Below are positions 34,673-43,126 of a DNA stretch of 64,000 bases, one piece after another. Source of the stretch: JBJXHC01 sp964538485 (GTDB lineage: Bacteria > Bacteroidota > Ignavibacteria > UBA10030 > UBA6906); NCBI GenBank assembly GCA_964538485.1, contig CAZIHJ010000005.1, forward strand, positions 1-64,000. Direction: 5' to 3'. A program made the position numbers and the translations under genes. The notes below the pieces were generated by a model. The model searched no databases, was not told the origin of the DNA, and worked only from the letters and a program-made list of their open reading frames with translations. Within the stretch, counting starts at the first letter, position 1. Every line of letters starts with the position of its first letter.

Positions 34673-36280
34673 ATGGCAAAACAGGACGATAAGCGACCCA
34701 AGGGTACATTCGGTGCCGCCAAACTTGGTGTGGCGCGGAAGTATATCTTTCCCTCATCACGCAGTCAGATGATGCGGTTGGGATGGCTTGCGGGCATTAC
34801 CCTGCTGGTGTATTTGCTTCTCAACACCTTCTTCCTCGATAACAGTTTTGTCTCAAGCGGTGAACTCTCATCGAAGCATGCGACGTTTGAAGCTGATTGC
34901 GCAAAATGCCACGTGCCTTTTGGGAATGTTACCGAAGCAAAATGTCGGACATGTCACGAGAAGACAGGCGACCGCCCGGGCGTCTATTCCTTTGCATCGC
35001 ACTACGTGTACCGCTCGGGTAACAACAAGCGTATTGATGAGGGAAGGAATCGATCAGGCCACGATGAGCAGCCGTGCGCATCATGTCATCCGGACCACAA
35101 GGGACGCAGCGCGACGATTACACAAGTGTCTGATGCGCGTTGTATCAGTTGCCATCCGATCGGTTCCTTTAATAGCGAACATCCTGAGTTTGCATTCGCA
35201 CGCGAGAACTTGACCGATGATTCAACACTGATCTTCACACACATCAAACACACAAAGCTTGTCATTGAGAAATTGCAAAAAGAACGGGGGAGTGCTTTCC
35301 GCGAACAGGCGTGTTTGCATTGCCACAATGCTCGTCCGGATGGGAAGTCTTTCAGTCCGATCAACTACGATGCACATTGTGCGGACTGCCATCTCACGAC
35401 CTCGTCGGAGACGCCACCACTACCCATAAAAGACTCGGGCGATCCGCTTTCTGCCGGAGTTGAGACACTCGAGATGATCCAACGTCGTCGAGGTCCCGCA
35501 ACGGAATGGGCATTCTACACCAATCCGAATGAGTTCTCCATCCGGGCCGGAGGACGAGTTGTCAAGTCGCCGCTCTATCATCAGGACCCATGGGTGATGG
35601 AAAACCTCAAACAGATCCGACAGGCGCTGTTTACCGACCTTGGGCTGTCTGATCTTTTGAATACGGCTGATGGCGTGACGGGATTACAGCAACGTGAGAA
35701 ATACGCGAAGGCCATCGGAACATTACGCGCGTATGTTGCAGGTCTGCGCGGTCGCCCGGAGCCGGAAATTCAATCAGATCTTACTCGCATTGACTCATTG
35801 CTGCGTATCGCCGAGCTTGCAGTTGCAGACGCAACGACCCCTTTGTCAAACACACTGTTCGCCGGGACTGCATTGGTGGAGAACCCCGCTCTCACAGCGG
35901 CCCAGCGAGGTGAACTGGAAGATGTTGCCCTGCGCCTTTCGAAGCCATGTCAGGAATGCCACATGGTATCACGCGCAGCCATCATGACAGTCAGAGCCGA
36001 CCAAAGTGCGTTGAGGAGAGCGGAGTTCGATCACCGTACACACATTCTGGATCGACGATGTCTTGATTGTCACACGGACATCCCGATTCCTGAAGTATTC
36101 GATGCGGGTACAAAACTCACGCATACCCTGGATCGTGCGGCAACGCAGAACATTCCACGGAAAGACAACTGCGTTGAGTGCCATAGTGCGAGCGCGAGTT
36201 CCAATGCGTGCGTTGCGTGTCACTTCTTTCATCCCAACAAGGACAATCGTGCAAACCTTCAACTCTTTGTTGATCGATAA
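34673..36280 (+). CDS. Membrane-anchored ten-heme c-type cytochrome
   Basis: The protein has 535 residues. A basic cytosolic N-terminus precedes one membrane helix (LGWLAGITLLVYLLLNTFFL, about residues 37-56), so the rest faces the periplasm. Ten CXXCH sites are present: CAKCH, CRTCH, CASCH, CISCH, CLHCH, CADCH, CQECH, CLDCH, CVECH and CVACH. The first six and last four form two clusters, separated by a heme-free helical stretch of about 170 residues. Isolated histidines near the clusters (FTHIKHTK, FDHRTHI, LTHTL) are likely distal ligands, as in cytochrome c3/c7 or NapC-associated multihemes. It probably takes electrons from the membrane b-type protein encoded just upstream. Dense spacing with the FHA gene (12 nt) places it in the same operon. 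Confidence 0.88.
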   Translation: MAKQDDKRPKGTFGAAKLGVARKYIFPSSRSQMMRLGWLAGITLLVYLLLNTFFLDNSFVSSGELSSKHATFEADCAKCHVPFGNVTEAKCRTCHEKTGDRPGVYSFASHYVYRSGNNKRIDEGRNRSGHDEQPCASCHPDHKGRSATITQVSDARCISCHPIGSFNSEHPEFAFARENLTDDSTLIFTHIKHTKLVIEKLQKERGSAFREQACLHCHNARPDGKSFSPINYDAHCADCHLTTSSETPPLPIKDSGDPLSAGVETLEMIQRRRGPATEWAFYTNPNEFSIRAGGRVVKSPLYHQDPWVMENLKQIRQALFTDLGLSDLLNTADGVTGLQQREKYAKAIGTLRAYVAGLRGRPEPEIQSDLTRIDSLLRIAELAVADATTPLSNTLFAGTALVENPALTAAQRGELEDVALRLSKPCQECHMVSRAAIMTVRADQSALRRAEFDHRTHILDRRCLDCHTDIPIPEVFDAGTKLTHTLDRAATQNIPRKDNCVECHSASASSNACVACHFFHPNKDNRANLQLFVDR

Positions 36281-36292
36281 GGGAATGAAATA

Positions 36293-37207
36293 ATGCCGGC
36301 GCGTCTCTTCTGCAAAACAGGGCAACTCGCCGGTGCGAGCTATGAAATTGACCGGGAGGCCACACTCGGCAAAGGCGCGGAAAACACCATCCAGCTTTAC
36401 CCGACAATTGTATCGGGAAAGCACGCGCGCGTATTTCTTGATACGAAGACCGGCGCGTGGTTCATCGAGGACCTGAAGAGCAGAAACGGTACCCGTGTCG
36501 ATGGCGTACGCGTGAACGGCATGGAACGGCTCGATGCTTTGAATGTCATTACGTTTGCCGATAAGCTTGACTTTGTTTTTCAGGTTCTCGGTGGAGTGTC
36601 TCCGTCTCCAGTAGAGAAGAAACAAAAAACTGTTGCACCTGCACCGGTCGTCAAGCCGCCGAAGCAACAGGACCGAAAAACCGTGATTGGTGATGATGCC
36701 GGTCCGATTCCCGTCTTTCAAGATGCAAAGCCGGATCGGGCGAAGACAGTGTATGATGATCAACCGATAGCTGTTCCCGAACTTCCTAAAGAGTCGCTGG
36801 AGGATTCCCCACCAGCAACCGCGGACAAAGCAAAGACTGTTGTCGGTACGTCGTTCGAACCCGCTCCCCGTTTCGATGGCATGAAAGAGACTCCGGACGC
36901 TTCTCCCCAGGCGGGGCAATTCATTCTGGAGTTGCAGAACGCGAAGCAGGCAATGAATTCCTTTGTGTTACGGGAAGGGGAGAACTCGATTGGCCGCGAG
37001 CCGGTGAATACAATCCAGATCGATGATGGATCCATTTCGCGCAAACATGCAATGCTTACTTTGACCGGCGGGCGTGTGACGGTCAAGGATCTGGGAAGCA
37101 AGAATGCCACGATGCTCAATAGTGAGCGAGTGAATTATGAAATGGAAGTACGATCGGGTTCAACGCTGATGTTTGGCATTGTCAAGGCAGTTCTAAAAAA
37201 ACAATAG
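36293..37207 (+). CDS. Double FHA-domain protein with a threonine-rich linker
   Basis: The protein has 304 residues with AAGGGA 8 nt before the ATG and no signal or membrane segment, so it is cytosolic. FHA domain 1 (about residues 5-95) has GKGAENTIQL, VSGKHARV and DLKSRNGTRV. FHA domain 2 (about 205-300) has SIGREPVNTIQI, ISRKHAML and DLGSKNAT. FHA domains bind phosphothreonine. The linker holds four similar KTV sites (QKTVAPA, RKTVIGDD, AKTVYDD, AKTVVGT), three of them followed by acidic or polar residues. They look like substrates for the Ser/Thr kinase encoded 3 kb downstream. I infer a phosphorylation-dependent adaptor joining signalling enzymes to the redox proteins. Confidence 0.88.
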   Translation: MPARLFCKTGQLAGASYEIDREATLGKGAENTIQLYPTIVSGKHARVFLDTKTGAWFIEDLKSRNGTRVDGVRVNGMERLDALNVITFADKLDFVFQVLGGVSPSPVEKKQKTVAPAPVVKPPKQQDRKTVIGDDAGPIPVFQDAKPDRAKTVYDDQPIAVPELPKESLEDSPPATADKAKTVVGTSFEPAPRFDGMKETPDASPQAGQFILELQNAKQAMNSFVLREGENSIGREPVNTIQIDDGSISRKHAMLTLTGGRVTVKDLGSKNATMLNSERVNYEMEVRSGSTLMFGIVKAVLKKQ

Positions 37208-37212
37208 GTCAC

Positions 37213-39528
37213 ATGAGTACCTCAATCGAATACCAACCGGATGGTACGCTGAACCTGCGTGTACCCTCCAAACTTCCGGAAATTCTTGACCTGCTTGTTG
37301 TGGGCGGCGGACCTGCGGGGACGGCGGCGGCTTTTCATGCAAAGGAACTGGGACTGAGCACTCTGGTGATCGACTACGACGATCTCATGAAGCGCATACG
37401 CGACTATCCGAAGGACAAGCTGATTCTGCCGGACTTCGGCGGGGGCGATCAGATGCGGTTCCCCAAAGGAGGGCCACTCATCTCGGCTCTTCACTTTGCT
37501 GCGCTGGACAAGGACGAGATTTGCGTACAATGGAAACACTTGTATGTCGAGCACAGTGTTCCGGCCCAGGTTGGAATCGAATTGCTTGGTATTGAAAAAC
37601 GCGGAGACGGGGTGTGGCAGGTGAAAACCTGGAACCATAACACGAAATCCGCGCAGCAGTTCCTCGCTCGGCACATTTGCATTAGTATCGGACGTGGCGT
37701 GCCGCGACGCTTCGATATTCCCGGCAACACGGATGGTATCGCGTACCGGCTTGCCGACGCGGCAGCGTATATCGGCCAGCCCGCGCTCGTACTCGGAGGA
37801 GGAACCTCGGCGGCTGAAGCTGTCATTGCGATCAGCACAGCGAAAGCGAAAGCCGGTGATCCATCACCCATCTGCTGGTCGTACCGTAGCGAGAAGCTTC
37901 CCAAAGTTTCGAAGGCCCTTGCCGAAGTCTTCTTTGAAGCATACACCGGCAACGGGAACATCCGGTATTTTCCCAACAGCGAGCCGGTTGCGGTCGTGAC
38001 CGCCGACGATAAGAAGGATTATCTTTCTGTGAGAACAGACAGGCGAATCATGCCCGGCAGGCCAAATGAGACGGCGCATCTTGAGTTTGCCAAGGAGTTC
38101 TGCATCGCCTGCATCGGAGAGGATATCCCGGAGGGTTTTCTGAACTCGATGGGAATCTTCATGGCTACAGGTGGCCCATCGAATAAAAAACGCATGGTCG
38201 TTACGCCAATCCTCGAAACCCAGCAGCCGAATGTGTATCTGATCGGAGACATCCTCAGTCAGGCATATCTTGAGGCCGATTCATTCGATGCAGACCCAAC
38301 AACATTCCGTGAGATCAAGCACCGCGGCAATATTAAAGCGGCAATGCGGGATGGCGTCATCGTTGCCAAAGTCGCAGCCCAGAAAAATGAGGGGAAGAAG
38401 GAGTTTGATCTGGTTATTGACTTTGAGGATGCCCCGGTCGAGAAACCCAAAACCATACCTCCAGCATTGACCATACTCACTCTAGGCCCGCCGCAGGAAG
38501 TCGTTGAAGCGGCTCGTCCGGGTGAAGCGCGAACTGCGTACCTCGTTCGCATGCTAGCAGGAAATGTGGAAGAGGAAGAGTTCACGTTGACGAAGGATGG
38601 GGTAACAACGATTGGGAGGAAGTTCTGTGATATTGTGTTCCCTGACGACATCATGCTTTCGGAACGTCATGCCTCGATCTCACAAACGTCGGAAGGTTTT
38701 CTCCTCAGGGATGATGGCAGCGCATCAGGAGTCTTTCTCCGTGCCCGTGAAGGGGCTCCAATGGAGGTAACCTCAGGCGACCTTCTCCGCCTGGGCAGAC
38801 AGTTCCTGCTCTTCAAATCTGCTGGAGACTCGTTGACATTTGTGCACTATGATTTCAACGGAAAGAACATCGGCACACACAGCGTTGAACAGAAGACCAT
38901 CGTGCTTGGCCGCGAAGCCCCGGACCTTACACTCGACGCAAATGATATGACGCTTTCCCGTCGACATTTGTCGATTTCCGGCAAAGATGGCAAAGTCTTT
39001 ATCAAGGATCTCAAGAGCGTTAACGGCACATTCTTGAAAGTAAACAGTGCTGTAAGACTTGAGAATGGCGATCAGTTCCGCCTCGGACGCCAATCCTTTA
39101 AGCTGAACCTCGAGCAACCGGAGACGCCTGCGGTTGAGCGAATCCGAACCGTTGTCTCTTTAGGACCGCAACCATCTGCAAAACCGGCCGTCGAAACGCC
39201 TCCACCCAAGAAGGTGGAGGCAACACCTGCTGTCGGCGGGATGGTGGTGACATTCAAGAATTCAGGGAAAAGTTGTACCTTTACTAAAGGCCAGACGTTA
39301 TGTGACATCGCAGAAAAGAATGGGATTAAGATTGTGGCTGAATGTCACGCCGGTATTTGTGGAAGCGACCCGATCAGGATTGTCTCGGGACAAGAGAACT
39401 TAAATCCGCCCGGCGCAGAGGAAGCAGGAACGCTGGACGATATTTGCAGTCGTAAAGCAGGCGAGTACCGGCTTGCATGCATGGCAAAACCAACAGGGCC
39501 CGTTGAAGTGGAGACTATTGGATCGTGA
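37213..39528 (+). CDS. FAD/NAD(P) oxidoreductase - FHA - FHA - atypical ferredoxin fusion
   Basis: The protein has 771 residues and is cytosolic. The N-terminal flavoprotein (about 24-400) has a first dinucleotide fold VVGGGPAGTAAAFHAKELG (Gly31-Gly36) and a second VLGGGTSAAEAVI near residue 195, like thioredoxin-reductase/YpdA-type enzymes but without a recognisable CxxC active site. FHA 1 spans about 455-540 (TIGRKFCDIVF, LSERHASIS) and FHA 2 about 545-635 (VLGREAPDLTL, LSRRHLSIS, DLKSVNGTFL). The C-terminal domain (about 675-771) resembles a 2Fe-2S ferredoxin, but its cysteines are C711, C716, C745 and C756 (C-X4-C-X28-C-X10-C), with Asp where the third ferredoxin Cys normally sits. I infer transfer between NAD(P)H and an Fe-S partner, docked by phosphothreonine. 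The stop overlaps the PP2C start. Confidence 0.88.
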   Translation: MSTSIEYQPDGTLNLRVPSKLPEILDLLVVGGGPAGTAAAFHAKELGLSTLVIDYDDLMKRIRDYPKDKLILPDFGGGDQMRFPKGGPLISALHFAALDKDEICVQWKHLYVEHSVPAQVGIELLGIEKRGDGVWQVKTWNHNTKSAQQFLARHICISIGRGVPRRFDIPGNTDGIAYRLADAAAYIGQPALVLGGGTSAAEAVIAISTAKAKAGDPSPICWSYRSEKLPKVSKALAEVFFEAYTGNGNIRYFPNSEPVAVVTADDKKDYLSVRTDRRIMPGRPNETAHLEFAKEFCIACIGEDIPEGFLNSMGIFMATGGPSNKKRMVVTPILETQQPNVYLIGDILSQAYLEADSFDADPTTFREIKHRGNIKAAMRDGVIVAKVAAQKNEGKKEFDLVIDFEDAPVEKPKTIPPALTILTLGPPQEVVEAARPGEARTAYLVRMLAGNVEEEEFTLTKDGVTTIGRKFCDIVFPDDIMLSERHASISQTSEGFLLRDDGSASGVFLRAREGAPMEVTSGDLLRLGRQFLLFKSAGDSLTFVHYDFNGKNIGTHSVEQKTIVLGREAPDLTLDANDMTLSRRHLSISGKDGKVFIKDLKSVNGTFLKVNSAVRLENGDQFRLGRQSFKLNLEQPETPAVERIRTVVSLGPQPSAKPAVETPPPKKVEATPAVGGMVVTFKNSGKSCTFTKGQTLCDIAEKNGIKIVAECHAGICGSDPIRIVSGQENLNPPGAEEAGTLDDICSRKAGEYRLACMAKPTGPVEVETIGS

Positions 39529-40322
39529 GTGCCACCGTCAGTTTCGGAATCGGATCAGATGTGGGAGTAGTCCGTGAAGAGAACCAGGACTGTGTGGGCA
39601 AATTCCCCGATGATACCGTGGATTTCTCGACGCCGCAGGGTTTGCTCTTTGTGGTTGCGGACGGGATGGGAGGTCACCGTGGCGGCAGGATGGCGAGCCA
39701 ACTTGCAGTGAAGGTTATTGGTGAGCGATTTTTTTCAAGCGAGAATACTAGAACAGTTGCTGATCGTTTGCTTGAATCTGTAAAGGCAGCGAACAAGCAT
39801 ATTTACGAGTACAGCCTTGATCAGCCCGCGCTTAACGGAATGGGAACAACATGCGTGACTCTGGCCCTTCATCAAGGTGGTGTGTGCATTGCACACGTCG
39901 GGGACAGTCGTATTTACCGTGTGTCCAACAGGAAGATCATACAGCTCACCAATGATCATTCACGCGTTGCGGAAATGGAACGTCGCGGCATATTGACAAA
40001 AGAGGAAGCGCTCGTGCATCCGGAACGATCGCAGTTGTATCGTGCCCTCGGCGTACGCGCCGAGGTGGATGTCGATGTTACTGATAGTGTTGATTGTCGC
40101 CAGGGCGACTGTTTTGTTCTGTGTACGGACGGCCTTTCGAATATGGTCGAAGATAATGAAATAATGGAGATGGTGACCAAACGCTCCCCCCAGGATGCAT
40201 GCGATGCTCTCGTCGCACTGGCGAACCAGCGTGGAGGATTCGATAACATCACTGTTCAAGTAGTTCAAATAAACGGAAGCGAAAGCTTCTTTGACCGGCT
40301 GAAAAACACCATCGTACGTTGA
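39525..40322 (+). CDS. PP2C-type serine/threonine protein phosphatase
   Basis: The protein has 265 residues from a GTG overlapping the previous stop (GTGA). All the metal-binding landmarks of bacterial PP2C (PPM) phosphatases are present: VREENQDC at the start, VVADGMGGH, GTTCVTLAL, AHVGDSRIYR, LTNDHS, LCTDGLSNMV and GFDNITVQVV. The enzyme removes phosphate from Ser/Thr in an Mg/Mn-dependent reaction. It stands directly before a Ser/Thr kinase gene, so the two form a kinase-phosphatase pair that should set the phosphorylation state read by the FHA domains encoded just upstream. No membrane segment is visible. Confidence 0.93.
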   Translation: MSATVSFGIGSDVGVVREENQDCVGKFPDDTVDFSTPQGLLFVVADGMGGHRGGRMASQLAVKVIGERFFSSENTRTVADRLLESVKAANKHIYEYSLDQPALNGMGTTCVTLALHQGGVCIAHVGDSRIYRVSNRKIIQLTNDHSRVAEMERRGILTKEEALVHPERSQLYRALGVRAEVDVDVTDSVDCRQGDCFVLCTDGLSNMVEDNEIMEMVTKRSPQDACDALVALANQRGGFDNITVQVVQINGSESFFDRLKNTIVR

Positions 40323-40332
40323 TGCGCACAAG

Positions 40333-42063
40333 ATGATCATTGGAAAAGTAATAGACAATTATAAGATCACTGAGGTTCTCGGCAAAGGGGGCATGGGAGT
40401 CGTCTATAAAGCCACGGACATGACGCTCGACCGTGATGTTGCCCTGAAGATGATGGACGCGCGGCTTGCAAGCGACGAGAATTTCCTGAAGCGTTTTCAG
40501 TCGGAAGCAAAAGCTCTGGCGAGACTGCAGAACCCCAATATCGTCGGCATTTTTGCGTTGCGCGAGACGGAGCTAGGCCTGTGTATTGTGATGGAGTATG
40601 TTGAGGGCGATACACTTGCTGACCGTATCGGCAAAGATGGGCCGATGTCTCTTGCAAACACCCTTGCCATCTTCAAACAACTTCTTACCGCAATCGACCA
40701 CGCGCACAAAGCCGGAATCGTCCACCGCGATATCAAACCGAGCAATGTGATGCTCACGCGGGATGATGTTGTGAAGGTGACGGATTTTGGCCTTGCGAAA
40801 ATTCAACAACCCTCTGCTATGACGGCCACCATGGGGACCGGCGGCACGCTTTTCTACATGTCGCCCGAGCAGATCCGTGGACTTGCCAACGTGGATAACC
40901 GCGGAGATATCTATTCCATCGGAATGACGCTCTACGAAACGCTTGCAGGCAAAGTGCCGTTTACGGATACAGACAGTGATTTTGCCATACGCCAGGCAAT
41001 TGTTGAAGGAAAGATTCCGAATCCCGACAAGATCAACCCTGACATATCTCGGGATGTTGCCAGGGTCATCATGAAGTCCATTGAAAAGGAACCGGACAAG
41101 CGCTACCAGACGGCGGCTGAGTTTCGGGATGCTCTTGCAGGCGTGAAAGTGGAGATAAGGCCTGCGCCCGCCGCAACAACGATTGATCAGGGTTCTGCAC
41201 CTTCGGTGTCGCGTTCGAAAGAGAAACGGACACCTCTTCTCGTTGGTATAGGCATAGTGATTCTGATTCTGGCGGTTGCAGTATATCAGTTTCTATTGAA
41301 CGAACCTGCGGCCGCACTTGCAGTGAACACCAATCCGGCCGGGGCTCGCGTTGTAGTTAATGGCAACGACATTGGCACGACACCCATCGGGAAGATGGAC
41401 GTTTCCCCAGGATCGGTTGCGCTCCGGATAGACAAGGAGGGTTACTTCACAAAAGACACTACCCTCGTTCTGGAATCAGGTAAATCCTTTGAGATGTCAG
41501 TCTCACTTACGAAAGTACCCGATCCGTCAACGGCAATGCAACAGGAGGCGGCACCACCGCTTCAAGGCGGAGGTTCTGACCGGCGGGAATCCCGGCCTGC
41601 GGGACAGCGGCAGGTCTCCGCAACTATGGCGACGCTCATTGTTCGCGCCGTCCCCAGCGGAAGTGTTTCCATCGGCGGGAGGAAGATCAATAATGCCTCG
41701 CAAGCGTCATCCGTTGATGTTGACGCTGGAGATCAAACCGTGGTGTTCGAACATCCTCAATACGGTTTGAAGCGTGTTCCCGTCAGCCTCAAAGCAGGCG
41801 AGAAGAAAACGTTGACATGCTACTTCGAGAGCTACGTAAGCATTGGTGTTTCCGGGGACTCGCGATGGGGAACGATCATCGTTGACGGGACGAGCCTGAA
41901 CATGTTCGCTCCACAGGCGCGGGTACCGCTTGGCGTGGGAGCGCATCGTATTCTGGTTTCGCGCGACGGCTATGAAACGGTTGAAGGCGAGCGAACTGTT
42001 ACCGTTGCGGCAGAGGTAAAGGAAGTTGTTTATCCCCTACTGTTTACATTGAAAAAGAAATAG
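40333..42063 (+). CDS. Transmembrane Ser/Thr protein kinase with extracytoplasmic PEGA domains
   Basis: The protein has 576 residues. The N-terminal Hanks-type kinase domain (1-275) is complete: glycine loop GKGGMGVVYK (17-26), Lys39 in VALK, HRDIKPSN (about 133), DFGLAK (about 152), an activation loop with several Thr (TATMGTGGT) and the APE-equivalent MSPEQ. A linker and one membrane helix follow (LLVGIGIVILILAVAVYQFLL, about 298-318). The outside part holds PEGA-type repeats (LAVNTNPAGARVVVNGNDIGTTPIG; LIVRAVPSGSVSIGGRKI; WGTIIVDGTSLN), folds that often bind envelope polymers or proteins. It is probably a sensor kinase of the envelope acting on the cytosolic FHA proteins of the same operon. 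Confidence 0.93.
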   Translation: MIIGKVIDNYKITEVLGKGGMGVVYKATDMTLDRDVALKMMDARLASDENFLKRFQSEAKALARLQNPNIVGIFALRETELGLCIVMEYVEGDTLADRIGKDGPMSLANTLAIFKQLLTAIDHAHKAGIVHRDIKPSNVMLTRDDVVKVTDFGLAKIQQPSAMTATMGTGGTLFYMSPEQIRGLANVDNRGDIYSIGMTLYETLAGKVPFTDTDSDFAIRQAIVEGKIPNPDKINPDISRDVARVIMKSIEKEPDKRYQTAAEFRDALAGVKVEIRPAPAATTIDQGSAPSVSRSKEKRTPLLVGIGIVILILAVAVYQFLLNEPAAALAVNTNPAGARVVVNGNDIGTTPIGKMDVSPGSVALRIDKEGYFTKDTTLVLESGKSFEMSVSLTKVPDPSTAMQQEAAPPLQGGGSDRRESRPAGQRQVSATMATLIVRAVPSGSVSIGGRKINNASQASSVDVDAGDQTVVFEHPQYGLKRVPVSLKAGEKKTLTCYFESYVSIGVSGDSRWGTIIVDGTSLNMFAPQARVPLGVGAHRILVSRDGYETVEGERTVTVAAEVKEVVYPLLFTLKKK

Positions 42064-42097
42064 TATCTTGAGGCCAACCAATGAGGAGGTCGCTGCT

Positions 42098-43126
42098 ATG
42101 AACCGAGGGAAGGATCATCGTCTTTCGATGTTTGCGATGTGTGTTGCAATGGTGTTAATGTGTGTTCCGTCTGAGACCGTGTTCTCGCGTCCCGACGGGA
42201 AGTTTGAGCAGGCTATGCGCGCGTACTCCAACGCACAATATGATGACGCGATCACGACACTACTTGAGCTTGCCGGTGACAGTAGCATGGAGCAAAAGGA
42301 CCGTGTCCAGGTGCATCTCCATCTCGGAAGGGCGTACGTTGCAAAGAATCTGTACGAAAAAGCAAAGTGGTCGATTGCAGAGTTGCTAAAGTTGGAGCCG
42401 CCAACAATATCGCTCGACCCTGACAATGAGTGTCCGCCTCTCATGAAAATCTATTATGATGTGCGCAAAGAGAAGGCCGGTTCCGCGCAGATCGAGCGAT
42501 CTGATCCCGGCATACAGACGATTGCAATCCTCGACTTCATGAACCGCTCCGTGGATGACAAAGAGAAATTCGATCCGATGGAAAAGGGATTCTCGGAGTT
42601 AATGATCAACCAGCTCCAGGGTACTGTCAATCTTAAGGTGGTTGAACGTGAACGGATACAGTGGATTCTGGAGGAAATCGGCCTTGAGAACGAGCCCGGA
42701 AAATTCGATCCTGCATCTGCAGTCAGGGTGGGGAAACAGCTCGGCGTACACACAGTCCTTCTCGGAAGCTTCATCAAGCTCAAGAATCAGATCAAGCTGC
42801 TTGCGAGATTGGTGAAAGTTGAAACCAGCGAGATTCTGGCGACAGAAGAGGCAACAGGCGATGCCGACGAGTTTTTTGAATTGACAGAGAAGCTTGGCGT
42901 GAAAGTCGCCGGTAAGATCAATGTTGCCGTCACCCGTGAAGACCTTTCGCAGGGCACGGAGACAAAATCCCTGGATGCAATGATGTCGTACTCCGAGGGG
43001 CTGGTCTTGCTGGAAAAGGGAAATTACAAACTTGCCTACGACAAGTTCCTTGAAGCGGTGGAAAAAGATCCGACGTACGAGAAGGCAAAGGCGAAGGCAG
43101 AAAGTCTCAGACCGCTGATCGGATGA
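42098..43126 (+). CDS. Exported TPR + CsgG-like protein (1)
   Basis: The protein has 342 residues. The ATG at 42098 is preceded by GAGGAGGT at ideal spacing, the best ribosome site in this operon; an upstream in-frame TTG at 42068 is rejected. A signal peptide (LSMFAMCVAMVLMCVPSETVFS) is followed by a helical TPR-like part (FEQAMRAYSNAQYDDAITTLLEL). Then comes a CsgG/FlgO-like domain (IAILDFMNRSVDDKEKFDPMEKGFSELMINQL, KVVERERIQWILEEIGLE, GKQLGVHTVLLGSF) and a C-terminal TPR (LLEKGNYKLAYDKFLEAVEKDPTYEKA). CsgG-type domains form or decorate outer-membrane secretion channels. Its stop overlaps the start of the related lipoprotein gene (ATGA). Confidence 0.85.
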   Translation: MNRGKDHRLSMFAMCVAMVLMCVPSETVFSRPDGKFEQAMRAYSNAQYDDAITTLLELAGDSSMEQKDRVQVHLHLGRAYVAKNLYEKAKWSIAELLKLEPPTISLDPDNECPPLMKIYYDVRKEKAGSAQIERSDPGIQTIAILDFMNRSVDDKEKFDPMEKGFSELMINQLQGTVNLKVVERERIQWILEEIGLENEPGKFDPASAVRVGKQLGVHTVLLGSFIKLKNQIKLLARLVKVETSEILATEEATGDADEFFELTEKLGVKVAGKINVAVTREDLSQGTETKSLDAMMSYSEGLVLLEKGNYKLAYDKFLEAVEKDPTYEKAKAKAESLRPLIG

